Origin: Spirochaetae bacterium HGW-Spirochaetae-9
GTDB lineage: Bacteria > Spirochaetota > Spirochaetia > Treponematales > Rectinemataceae
Length of the DNA: 9,046 nucleotides
Reading direction: 5' to 3'
Assembly: GCA_002839205.1 (NCBI GenBank)
Contig: PGXP01000049.1
Coordinates: 1 to 9,046, forward strand
The notes under the pieces are model-generated. The model searched no databases and had not been told where the DNA came from. It was given only the letters and a program-made list of their open reading frames with translations. The translations under genes were made by a program, and so were the position numbers. Each line of letters starts with the position of its first letter. The stretch's first letter is position 1. Shown here piece by piece: positions 1 to 7,836 of this stretch.

Positions 1-1
1 A

Positions 2-595
2 GTAGCCGTTCTGGCCGCGGCCACAAGGGGAGAGGAGCTTGGCCTTGGAAAGAGGGTGGCCGTGATTGGTGGCGGCAACGTTGCCATGGACGCGGCCAGG
101 ACGGCACTCCGCAACGGCGCAAAGGTAGACATACTGTACCGCCGTCGCGAGGAAGATATGCCTGCCGATTCCGAAGAGATCAGGGAAGCGAAGGAGGAAG
201 GGGCGCGGCTCATCGAAAAGGCCATCCCCCTTGAAGTCAGGGATGCCCAGGAAGGCGGGGTGTTATTCATCTGGAATGAAGCGAGAATGGTGCAGAAAGA
301 GGAAGGAAAGCGCCCCATTCCGGAGGCGATTCCCGGCGCGGTAAGGGAAGAACGTTATGATTCCATAATTTCCGCCATCGGACAGGGCCCTGAACTCAGC
401 TATATCGCCGAAGAGGATGGAATCGTCATACAACGCTTCCGGCCGCAGGTGGCGAAGGACGGAAAAACAAGCGCCGAAAGAATCTTCGCGGGCGGCGACT
501 TCGTGAATGACAGGAAGGACGCGATTTCGGCTATCGCCGATGGCCATAGAGCGGCCATCGGCATCGACCGCCTTCTTGGCGGCAAAGGAGGATGA
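2..595 (+). CDS. GltD-like NAD(P)/FAD-dependent oxidoreductase, C-terminal part (5' end outside window)
   Basis: The reading frame is open from the first bases of the window, so the gene starts upstream; about 197 C-terminal residues are visible. The GTG at 56 is an internal valine, because coding continues before it. The visible part opens with a nucleotide-binding fold (VAVIGGGNVAMDAARTA), followed by a YRR segment and the ADSEEIREAKEEG stretch typical of the NAD(P)-binding domain of the glutamate synthase small-subunit family. The C-terminus carries the flavin-domain signature FAGGDFVNDRKDAISAIADG followed by HRAA. Such proteins pass electrons between NAD(P)H, FAD and iron-sulfur partners in the cytoplasm. 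The N-terminal Fe-S and FAD portion is not visible, so true GltD, an NfnB-like subunit and a fused redox protein cannot be told apart. The next gene starts one base after the stop, which suggests one transcript and perhaps a redox link with the ferritin-like protein. Confidence 0.85.
   Translation, partial: VAVLAAATRGEELGLGKRVAVIGGGNVAMDAARTALRNGAKVDILYRRREEDMPADSEEIREAKEEGARLIEKAIPLEVRDAQEGGVLFIWNEARMVQKEEGKRPIPEAIPGAVREERYDSIISAIGQGPELSYIAEEDGIVIQRFRPQVAKDGKTSAERIFAGGDFVNDRKDAISAIADGHRAAIGIDRLLGGKGG
585..591 (+). promoter_or_regulatory. Shine-Dalgarno that sets a TTG start at 597
   Basis: AAGGAGG lies within the last codons of the flavoprotein gene and sits five bases before a TTG at 597. 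This ideal spacing, and the match of the TTG-initiated protein to the start of a ferritin-like helix, favour 597 over upstream in-frame ATGs at 507 and 540. Those would add residues encoded within the upstream gene. Translation of the two genes is probably coupled. Confidence 0.75.
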
Positions 596-596
596 A

Positions 597-1052
597 TTGG
601 ACAACGCGACATTCGCCCAGGCTCTCGACTTCGCCATCGGGAGGGAGAGAGCGGCGATAGCTTTCTATGAAGAGCTTCTGATGAACGCCTCCTTTGCCGC
701 GCAGAGATCCACACTCGCGGAATTCCGGGCGATGGAACAGGGCCATGTCTCCAGACTGACGAACATGAAGACGGGGGGAAGATTGCGTTTGTCGGCCAAG
801 GCTTCAGTGGATCTTGGGCTGTCCACGCGCCTGGCGGAGTCGGAAACCCCGACTTCAGCCATGACGTTTCAGGACATTCTCGTCGCCGCCATAAAGAAAG
901 AGGAAAGATCGGGCTCTCTCTACGCCGACCTCGCGACATCTTCCCCCGACACGGACACGAAAGGTGTGTTCGAGCTGCTGGCTATCGAGGAAGGCCGCCA
1001 CAAGCGATATTTTGAGGAACTCTATGACGCGGAGGTAGCAAGGGATAATTGA
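597..1052 (+). CDS. Small ferritin-like / rubrerythrin-type di-iron protein
   Basis: With the TTG start the product has 151 residues and is predicted cytosolic. It shows two copies of the rubrerythrin helix pattern. The first copy has E17 (GRERAAIAFYEELL) and E47-x-x-H50 (EFRAMEQGH). The second has E102 (AIKKEERSGSLY) and E132-x-x-H135 (LAIEEGRHKRYFEELYD). This is the full carboxylate/histidine set expected for a di-iron four-helix bundle. The C-terminal rubredoxin-like Cys4 domain of classical rubrerythrin is missing, and the protein contains no cysteine. Family members reduce peroxide or handle iron in anaerobes. Without its own rubredoxin domain this one would need an external electron donor, and the adjoining flavoprotein is a plausible but unproven candidate. 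The family assignment is firm; the reaction is inferred. Confidence 0.82.
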   Translation: MDNATFAQALDFAIGRERAAIAFYEELLMNASFAAQRSTLAEFRAMEQGHVSRLTNMKTGGRLRLSAKASVDLGLSTRLAESETPTSAMTFQDILVAAIKKEERSGSLYADLATSSPDTDTKGVFELLAIEEGRHKRYFEELYDAEVARDN

Positions 1053-1071
1053 GGCGGCCTGTTTTTGAACG

Positions 1072-1100
1072 TTGACCGCCCCTGAAAAGGGGATTACACT
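1072..1100 (+). promoter_or_regulatory. Sigma-70-type promoter for the ABC ATPase gene
   Basis: A -35 box TTGACC at 1072-1077 (5 of 6 to consensus) is followed by a 17-base spacer and a -10 box TACACT at 1095-1100 (4 of 6). The spacer contains an inverted repeat, CCCC-TGAAAA-GGGG at 1079-1092, which could be an operator half-site pair or chance. Transcription would begin near 1107, leaving a leader of under 30 bases before the ATG at 1135, with a strong AAGGGAGG ribosome binding site at 1123-1130. Confidence 0.6.
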
Positions 1101-1134
1101 GAAGTACTAACATAAACCCCATAAGGGAGGCATC

Positions 1135-2256
<1,122 letters not shown>

Positions 2257-2280
2257 GCCGCGCTCGTCTTTTTCTGTAAA

Positions 2281-2315
2281 GAAGGGCAGTCCCGCGGGGC
2301 TGCCCTTCTCATTTT
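2281..2315 (+). terminator. Rho-independent terminator after the ABC ATPase gene
   Basis: A perfect 9-base stem, GAAGGGCAG (2281-2289) with CTGCCCTTC (2300-2308), closes on a GC-rich loop and is followed by TCATTTT. It lies 24 bases after the stop codon. The run of T is short and interrupted, so termination may be incomplete; some read-through would help express the next gene, which shows no promoter. Confidence 0.8.
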
Positions 2316-2341
2316 GCCCGGGGAATGTCATTGTATCCTCC

Positions 2342-3937
2342 ATGGAAGGAAGCTCATCCCGCAAGGTCGACACCATCATCTCTGCCCGACGCATATACTC
2401 GGTCGATGGGCAATTCTCGACCGCGGAGTCCATGGCGCTGCGCGATGGCCGGATTGTAGCCCTCGGCGGACGAGAAGATATCGAGGCTGCCTTTCACGCG
2501 GCCAGGCGTATCGATCTGGGAGAATCCTTCGTCTATCCCGGGTTCATGGACCCCCACTGCCACTTCCTGAGCTATGGCTACCTCCTCCAGCGTGCATGGC
2601 TTTTCGGGACAAAATCCTGGGAAGAAACGGTTGCGAGACTCGTCGCCCATCACGCAGAGCAGCCCGGCGCCTGGGTGCAAGGGAGGGGCTGGGATCAGAA
2701 CAAATGGAGCCCGGCGCAGTTTCCCACCAATGAACTGCTCGACAGGGCTTTCCCCCGCGAAGCTGTCCTTGCCATCCGGGTCGATGGCCACGCCGCCATC
2801 GCCAATTCGGCAGCCCTCGCGGCGGCAGGTATCGACGCTTCCACAACGATTGAAGGGGGAACTGTCGCCATTTCGGGAGGCAAGCCCTCAGGACTCCTCC
2901 TGGACAACGCTGTAGATCGGGTAAGGGATGCAATCCCTCCCCCCGGCGAGGCGACGATGCGGAAGGCTCTTCTGGCCGCCCAGCGAAACTGTTTCGCCGC
3001 CGGCCTGACCTCGGTATCCAACGCCGGCACGGAAATGCACGAGGCTCTCCTCTTCGGGAAGATGGGCGGGGAGGCTGCTCTTTCAATCCGCATCTATGCG
3101 ATGCTTGCGCCTACAAAGGAAAATATCGAATTTTTTGCCTCGCGCGGCCCCCTGGCTGGCGACAGACTCACGATCCGATCGTTCAAGATGTTCGCCGATG
3201 GGGCTTTGGGCTCCAGGGGCGCCCGCCTCCTCGAACCCTATGCTGATGATCCGGAAAATCTCGGCCTTTTCACATTGGATCCCGCGGAACTGGACCGCGT
3301 CTGCCGCGTCGCCAGGGCCTGCGGATTCCAGATGAACGTCCACGCCATAGGCGACGCGGCCGCTCGCCTCGTCCTCGACGCTTACGAAAGGCATCTCGAA
3401 CCCGGAAATGACCTGCGCTGGCGCATTGAGCATGCCCAGCTCGTCCACGACGACGACCTGCCCCGGTTCGGAAGGCTTGGCGTCATACCCTCCATACAGA
3501 CCACGCACGCCACGTCAGACATGGCCTGGATAGAATTCCGCCTTGGAGCCTCGCGCATGGGCCGAGCCCACCGCTATCGCGACCTCCTCACCCAGAACGG
3601 ATGGATCGCGAATGGAAGCGATTTTCCGATAGAGATGATAGAGCCTTTGCGGGGATTCCGCTCGGCTGTTTTCAGGAAGGATGACGAGGGTCTGCCAGCG
3701 GGGGGATTCCAGCCTTTGCAGGCGCTCTCCCGCGTCGAGGCGCTACGCGCCATGACCATTTGGGCCGCCCGTGCCAACTTCGAAGAAGAAAACCGGGGCA
3801 GTCTCGAGCCCGGGAAGTGGGCGGATTTTACGGTGCTGGACACGGATATAATCGAAGGCGACGAGGATTCGATATACAAGGCCCAAATACATTCTGTAGC
3901 TGTCGCTGGTGAATTCACGTTTGAGACCCCGATCTAA
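2342..3937 (+). CDS. Metal-dependent amidohydrolase, YtcJ-like (Amidohydro_3 family)
   Basis: From the ATG at 2342 the product is 531 residues, normal for YtcJ-type hydrolases, and has no signal peptide. It has the short N-terminal beta domain (TIISARRIYSVDG; ALRDGRIVALG) and then the metal-binding GFMDPHCHF, with H72 and H74. Other likely active-site residues are K282 in FKMFADGALGSRGARL, H334 in NVHAIGDAA, H364 in RIEHAQL and D427 in NGSDFPIE. The end GSLEPGKWADFTVLDTDI is the usual C-terminal strand motif. Relatives hydrolyse N-substituted formamides or other amides; the substrate here is unknown. No in-frame ATG, GTG or TTG occurs between the terminator and 2342. No clear Shine-Dalgarno precedes this ATG, so translation may be weak. 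The gene lies between the ATPase unit and the TRAP operon and shows no terminator of its own. Confidence 0.9.
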   Translation: MEGSSSRKVDTIISARRIYSVDGQFSTAESMALRDGRIVALGGREDIEAAFHAARRIDLGESFVYPGFMDPHCHFLSYGYLLQRAWLFGTKSWEETVARLVAHHAEQPGAWVQGRGWDQNKWSPAQFPTNELLDRAFPREAVLAIRVDGHAAIANSAALAAAGIDASTTIEGGTVAISGGKPSGLLLDNAVDRVRDAIPPPGEATMRKALLAAQRNCFAAGLTSVSNAGTEMHEALLFGKMGGEAALSIRIYAMLAPTKENIEFFASRGPLAGDRLTIRSFKMFADGALGSRGARLLEPYADDPENLGLFTLDPAELDRVCRVARACGFQMNVHAIGDAAARLVLDAYERHLEPGNDLRWRIEHAQLVHDDDLPRFGRLGVIPSIQTTHATSDMAWIEFRLGASRMGRAHRYRDLLTQNGWIANGSDFPIEMIEPLRGFRSAVFRKDDEGLPAGGFQPLQALSRVEALRAMTIWAARANFEEENRGSLEPGKWADFTVLDTDIIEGDEDSIYKAQIHSVAVAGEFTFETPI

Positions 3938-3948
3938 GCACGATCTAA
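3930..3948 (+). repeat. Short direct repeat CGATCTAA
   Basis: CGATCTAA occurs at 3930-3937, overlapping the amidohydrolase stop codon, and again at 3941-3948. The repeat period is 11 bases, about one helical turn. It lies some 50 to 65 bases upstream of the -35 box of the TRAP operon, a position where an activator could bind. It may equally be chance. Confidence 0.35.
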
Positions 3949-3996
3949 AGATATATATATACTAATCTTAATGTATAAAAATTCATAAAAATTTTC
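3949..3996 (+). promoter_or_regulatory. AT-rich upstream region (UP-element-like)
   Basis: About 48 bases of almost pure A/T, including an alternating AT run at 3951-3961 and A-tracts at 3977-3981 and 3987-3991, sit directly upstream of the -35 box. In otherwise GC-rich DNA this is the profile of an UP element that contacts the RNA polymerase alpha subunit, or of a bent or nucleoid-protein binding region. No GC-rich hairpin terminator for the amidohydrolase gene is seen here. Confidence 0.5.
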
Positions 3997-4025
3997 TTGA
4001 CAGAGGCTGAAACCTGTTTTACGAT
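3997..4025 (+). promoter_or_regulatory. Sigma-70-type promoter of the TRAP transporter operon
   Basis: A perfect -35 box TTGACA (3997-4002), a 17-base spacer and a -10 box TACGAT (4020-4025, 4 of 6) lie behind an A/T-rich upstream tract. Transcription would start near 4032, giving a leader of about 40 bases. The binding-protein gene is then reached with a near-perfect Shine-Dalgarno, AGGAGGT at 4062-4068. Confidence 0.7.
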
Positions 4026-4072
4026 TACTCATCTGCTGGTGAGTGGCAGGGTATGTATCACAGGAGGTAAGC

Positions 4073-5095
4073 ATGAACAAATTCGGGAAGACAGTGGCTG
4101 TGCTGCTGTTGTGTTTTGTCGCAGCAGGGATGGCCTTTGCCCAGGTTGGACCAGCATCCATGAAAGCCGGCACCTATACGTGGGTAGCAGGCGGAATGGG
4201 CGGCGGCTGGTACACGGTAGCCGGCGGATTCGCTCGCCTCGTCAACGAGAAAGAACCGCGAATCACGATCAAGGTTATTCCGGGCGGCGGCGTAGCCAAT
4301 CCTATCGCCCTGCATCAGGGTGACGCAGACCTCGCATGGGGCGTCGGCTATGTCGACAAGGCTGCCTACAATGGCACCGCACCCATCTACGACAAGGCAT
4401 ACAAGAAAATCGCGGCATTCGCCGGCACCCTGGCCGTCGATTACTACCACTTTCTCGCAGCCAAGGACCAAGGCATCACGACACTTGATGAGTTTATAGC
4501 CAAGGTAAAAAGAGGCGAAAAGGTTAAGGTGGCGGCTCCGATGACGGGCACCTCCGAGTATGTGATGACTTCCTTCGTACTTCAGCACTATGGACTTTCC
4601 TATGACAAGATCAAGCAGGCTGGCGGCACCGTCGTCCAGGCTATCTACGGCGATATGCCCAGCCTCTTCAAGGACAGGCATGTCGATTACGCCTTCACCT
4701 GTGTAGGACTTCCTGCAGCCATCATCACCGAGATGTCCATGGGCAGGCCTTCAACCCTGATGGCCCTGTCTGACGAACTTATCAACTTCTGCGCGACCAC
4801 CTATGGCACGGTCGCTCTCAATTCCGGTCTGGCTAAGGTTCCCGGCGGCACCTACACGGGTATGCCGAACGACATTCAGACGCTCTGCCATTCCACCGAG
4901 ATGCTCGTCAGCCCGAGCATGCCGGACGATGTCGTCTATGTCCTCACCAAGATTCTCAATGAGAATAAGGCTTTCCTCCTTCAGCTCGGCGCTGGTTACA
5001 AGGTTTTCGAGCCCAAGAATGCGGGCAGTACGGTCCAGGTTCCCCTGCATCCAGGTGCCCTCAAGTATTACAAAGAAGCTGGATACATGAAATAA
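4073..5095 (+). CDS. TAXI-family TRAP transporter solute-binding protein
   Basis: The ATG at 4073 is chosen because it follows AGGAGGT by four bases and opens a clear signal peptide; a GTG at 4043 would precede that site. The 340-residue precursor begins MNKFGKTVAVLLLCFVAAGM with a likely signal peptidase I site after AFA (residue 23), so the mature protein is periplasmic or exported. No lipobox is at the cleavage point. The fold signature follows: YTWVAGGMGGGWYTVAGGFA near the mature N-terminus, then IKVIPGGGVANPIALHQGDADLAWG, VAAPMTGTSEYV and the C-terminal PLHPGALKYYKEAGYMK. These match the TAXI (TRAP-associated extracytoplasmic immunogenic) family, several members of which are tied to amino acids or carboxylates. 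The partner permease is the next gene. The substrate is not readable from sequence. An intervening hairpin should make this protein more abundant than the permease. Confidence 0.93.
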   Translation: MNKFGKTVAVLLLCFVAAGMAFAQVGPASMKAGTYTWVAGGMGGGWYTVAGGFARLVNEKEPRITIKVIPGGGVANPIALHQGDADLAWGVGYVDKAAYNGTAPIYDKAYKKIAAFAGTLAVDYYHFLAAKDQGITTLDEFIAKVKRGEKVKVAAPMTGTSEYVMTSFVLQHYGLSYDKIKQAGGTVVQAIYGDMPSLFKDRHVDYAFTCVGLPAAIITEMSMGRPSTLMALSDELINFCATTYGTVALNSGLAKVPGGTYTGMPNDIQTLCHSTEMLVSPSMPDDVVYVLTKILNENKAFLLQLGAGYKVFEPKNAGSTVQVPLHPGALKYYKEAGYMK

Positions 5096-5118
5096 AGCCC
5101 CTCAGGGCGGATTGAAAA

Positions 5119-5174
5119 GGAGTCGCGCCTGCCTTTCAGGACCAGGCGCAGCTCCTCGTTTCTCATTTTTTTTT
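5119..5174 (+). terminator. Intercistronic terminator/attenuator between binding protein and permease
   Basis: GGAGTCGCGCCTG (5119-5131) pairs with CAGGCGCAGCTCC (5143-5155) in a 13-position stem with one mismatch and one G-T pair. A run of nine T follows at 5166-5174, ten bases after the stem. The loop holds a second CAGG (5137-5140) that could compete for CCTG. A partial terminator here would raise the binding-protein to permease ratio, as is common for such operons, or the stem may protect the upstream mRNA from 3' decay. Confidence 0.75.
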
Positions 5175-5194
5175 CGTAACTCAAAGGGGAATAT

Positions 5195-7108
5195 ATGCGA
5201 AATCTCAAAGCTCCACTCAAGTGGATGATAGGAGTCTGGTCCGCCCTGATCGCCCTGTTCTATCTGTATACAGCTGTGTTCGGTATCATGCAGCCCCGCA
5301 TTCAGCGAGGCATCCATATGCTTTTCCTTCTGCCGATGGCTTTTCTTCTCTTTCCCGCGACAAAGAAGAAATCCCCCGTCGACATGCCCAGCTGGCTCGA
5401 CTGGATTCTCGCTATAGCCTCCCTCGTTCCGGCCTTGTACATCATCATCTACAACGAGCCGCTCAACATGAGAATGCAAATGGTGTCGTCGGTTTCAACC
5501 CTCCAGATAGTGCTGGGAACCATCAACATCCTTCTCGTCATCGAGGCTATACGCCGCGTCGTCGTGCCGGCCATGGCTATTCTCGTGGCCGTATTCCTCC
5601 TCTACGTATTCGTGGCTCCGTACCTGCCGAGCATATTCTATTCGCGACCCCTGCGCTTTTCTCGCCTTGTCGAGATGAATTATCTTCTCTCCGATTCAGG
5701 CATCTACGGGTCCATCACTGGCGTCACGGCAACCTTTGTCGCCATCTTCGTCATTTTCGGTTCCTTCATGGAAATGACGAAAACAGGAGCCTTTTTTACC
5801 AATCTCGCCTCAAAATTGGCAGGACAGGGTCCCGGCGGACCCGCCAAGATCGCTGTCATCAGCTCGGGGCTCTTCGGTTCCATCTCGGGTGTCGCCTCGG
5901 CCAACGTTTACGCGACGGGCACCTTCACCATTCCCTTGATGAAGAAGCTGGGCTATCGACCGCAGTTTGCGGGCGCGGTGGAAGCGGCAGCCTCCACGGG
6001 CGGCCTTATAATGCCCCCCATCATGGGCGCCGGTGCTTTTGTCATGTCGGAAATCACGAATATTCCCTACGCAACCATCGCTCTGGCGGCCGCGCTGGGA
6101 GCCATTCTCTATTATGTGAGCATTTACTGGCGAGTGCACTTTGTCGCCCTGAAGGACAATCTGAGAGCCATGGACCCCAAGGATATGCTTTCCTGGAAAC
6201 AAGTCCTGTTGGATTCCTATCTCCTTCTTCCCCTTGTCGTCCTCATCGCTTTTCTGGTTATCGGCTATTCACCCTTCGGAGCCTGCACCTATGCGATCGG
6301 CTCTTCCTTCCTCATCAGTTTCCTCAGGAAGGATACAAGGCTTTCTCCAAAGAAACTTTTCCAGATCTTCGAAAAGTCCGGCTATAACTGCATTATGCTG
6401 GGCGTAACCTGCGCCGGCGCCGGCATGGTCGTCGCTGTCGTAACCTATACCGGCCTGGCCCTCGGCATAGCGACCGCCATCCAGAGCTTCTCAGGCGGTT
6501 TCCTTCTTCCCGCACTCATACTTGTGATGATCACCTGTCTCATCCTGGGCATGGGCTTGCCTTGCACACCAGCCTATATCATCGCGGTAACGATAGGCGG
6601 TCCAGCCATGATGGCGCTCGGCATCGATGTCCTGCCTGCCCACCTCTTCGTCTTCTATTTCGCGATTATGGCCGAAGTCACGCCGCCTGTGTGCATAGCT
6701 TCCTATTGCGGAGCAGCCATCGCCGGCACCAAGCCTCTGGCCACGGGTGTGGAATCGTCACTCATCGCCATCATGGGCTACCTGATTCCCTTCATTTTTG
6801 TCTATAATTCAGCCCTAATACTGAGAGGAACCGCGCTCGATATTCTGGCTACTTTTATTCTTGGAATCATCATTTCCGGCCTCTGGGCTGCGACCTTCTC
6901 GGGGTACCTCTTCAAGACAATGAGCCTGATCGTCCGCATCCTTCTTGGCCTCGTCACCAGCGGGCTGGTTGTCCTTGTCTGCAATGTGAAGATCATGACC
7001 CAGCTTGGACCCCAGATCGCCATCATCATCATTGGACTTATCGCTATGACAATATTCTTCATTCTAAACAAGAAGGCTGTCCAGGCTTCGAAGGCGGCTC
7101 TGGCATGA
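5195..7108 (+). CDS. TRAP transporter fused permease (small plus large membrane subunits, TAXI type)
   Basis: This 637-residue integral membrane protein starts at an ATG preceded by AAAGGGGA at 5183-5190. The N-terminal part corresponds to the small DctQ-like subunit, with helices at roughly 11-31, 40-56 and 68-88. It carries the QPRIQRGIHMLF segment seen in fused TAXI permeases. The large DctM-like part follows, with family landmarks GSISGVASANVYATGT (from 228), EAAASTGGLIMPP (263-275) and GMGLPCTPAYI (from 452), in the two symmetrical transport halves. It would co-transport the substrate delivered by the TAXI binding protein with Na+ or H+. No separate DctQ gene exists here, as expected for a fusion. 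Extra helices after about residue 540 are also usual for the fused type. The stop overlaps the next start in an ATGA, so translation of the racemase-family gene is probably coupled. Confidence 0.95.
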   Translation: MRNLKAPLKWMIGVWSALIALFYLYTAVFGIMQPRIQRGIHMLFLLPMAFLLFPATKKKSPVDMPSWLDWILAIASLVPALYIIIYNEPLNMRMQMVSSVSTLQIVLGTINILLVIEAIRRVVVPAMAILVAVFLLYVFVAPYLPSIFYSRPLRFSRLVEMNYLLSDSGIYGSITGVTATFVAIFVIFGSFMEMTKTGAFFTNLASKLAGQGPGGPAKIAVISSGLFGSISGVASANVYATGTFTIPLMKKLGYRPQFAGAVEAAASTGGLIMPPIMGAGAFVMSEITNIPYATIALAAALGAILYYVSIYWRVHFVALKDNLRAMDPKDMLSWKQVLLDSYLLLPLVVLIAFLVIGYSPFGACTYAIGSSFLISFLRKDTRLSPKKLFQIFEKSGYNCIMLGVTCAGAGMVVAVVTYTGLALGIATAIQSFSGGFLLPALILVMITCLILGMGLPCTPAYIIAVTIGGPAMMALGIDVLPAHLFVFYFAIMAEVTPPVCIASYCGAAIAGTKPLATGVESSLIAIMGYLIPFIFVYNSALILRGTALDILATFILGIIISGLWAATFSGYLFKTMSLIVRILLGLVTSGLVVLVCNVKIMTQLGPQIAIIIIGLIAMTIFFILNKKAVQASKAALA

Positions 7109-7827
7109 TAGCCAGGGGAGGGCATGTAACCTACGGACAGGCACTCGGCATACTCATGCTGGATACCCGATTCCCCCGAATAGAAGGGGACATAGGGAAT
7201 GCGCGTACCTTCCCCTTTCCTGTCCGTTATCGCAAGGTTGAGGGCGCTTCGCCACGGCGCGTGGTGGAGGAGGGGGACCCCAGCCTTCTCGAACCCTTCA
7301 TAAAGGCTGCCAGGGAGCTGGAAGCCGAGGGCGTGCGCGCCATAACGACAAGCTGTGGTTTTCTCGCCCTCTTCCAGACGCAACTGAGTGCGTCGGTCGA
7401 TATACCGGTATTTACTTCGAGCCTGCTACAGCTGCCGTTTCTCTACAGGATTTTTGGAAATCGTGGAAAGGCCGGCGTAATGACGGCACGGGCCGCATCG
7501 CTCACAAGTCGCCATTTTGAAGAATGCGGGGCCTCCGGGCTTCCCCTCGCGATAGCGGGGATGGATGACTCTCCGGAGTTCACGAGGGTCTTTCTGGACA
7601 AGGGGGACCCGAACCTGGTTCCTCTCCTCGATGTCGACAAGGCCGAAACGGAACTCAGGGATGTAGCATGTAAGCTTGTAAGCGATCATCCCGACATCAA
7701 TTTCATAGTATTGGAGTGTACAAATATGCCACCTTTCAGAAAGGCGATACAGGAATCCTGCGGGAAGCCGGTATTCGATATCGTGACGCTGGCCCGATAC
7801 ATCCATTTCGGCCTGGTAAGGGACTAA
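7105..7827 (+). CDS. Asp/Glu racemase-superfamily enzyme
   Basis: The 240-residue cytosolic protein begins inside the permease stop (ATGA). It opens with ALGILMLDTRFPRIEGDIGN, and the two cysteines expected of cofactor-independent two-base racemases are present: C84 in TTSCGFLALFQ and C205 in VLECTNMPP. PLP is not needed in this superfamily. Its members include aspartate, glutamate and hydantoin racemases, maleate isomerase and arylmalonate decarboxylase, so the reaction could be racemisation, isomerisation or decarboxylation of a carboxylate. Both cysteines favour a racemase or isomerase. Its place between a TRAP permease and an FAD amine oxidoreductase suggests it prepares the imported compound for oxidation, for example by inverting a chiral centre. 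This gene is not a GlpF-type proline or hydroxyproline epimerase, which belong to another fold family. Family assignment is good; the substrate is unknown. Confidence 0.85.
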   Translation: MIARGGHVTYGQALGILMLDTRFPRIEGDIGNARTFPFPVRYRKVEGASPRRVVEEGDPSLLEPFIKAARELEAEGVRAITTSCGFLALFQTQLSASVDIPVFTSSLLQLPFLYRIFGNRGKAGVMTARAASLTSRHFEECGASGLPLAIAGMDDSPEFTRVFLDKGDPNLVPLLDVDKAETELRDVACKLVSDHPDINFIVLECTNMPPFRKAIQESCGKPVFDIVTLARYIHFGLVRD

Positions 7828-7836
7828 GGCCTCGGC

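Noticed and set aside
1051..1066. Possible terminator after the ferritin-like gene (AGGCGGCCT followed by GTTTTT)
   Set aside because: The stem has only three base pairs around a three-base loop, too weak to call a terminator despite the following T run.
5221..6387. 388-codon plus-strand frame within the permease gene
   Set aside because: It overlaps a confident membrane transporter gene out of frame, gives a His/Arg/Ser-rich product without membrane helices, and has no ribosome site of its own.
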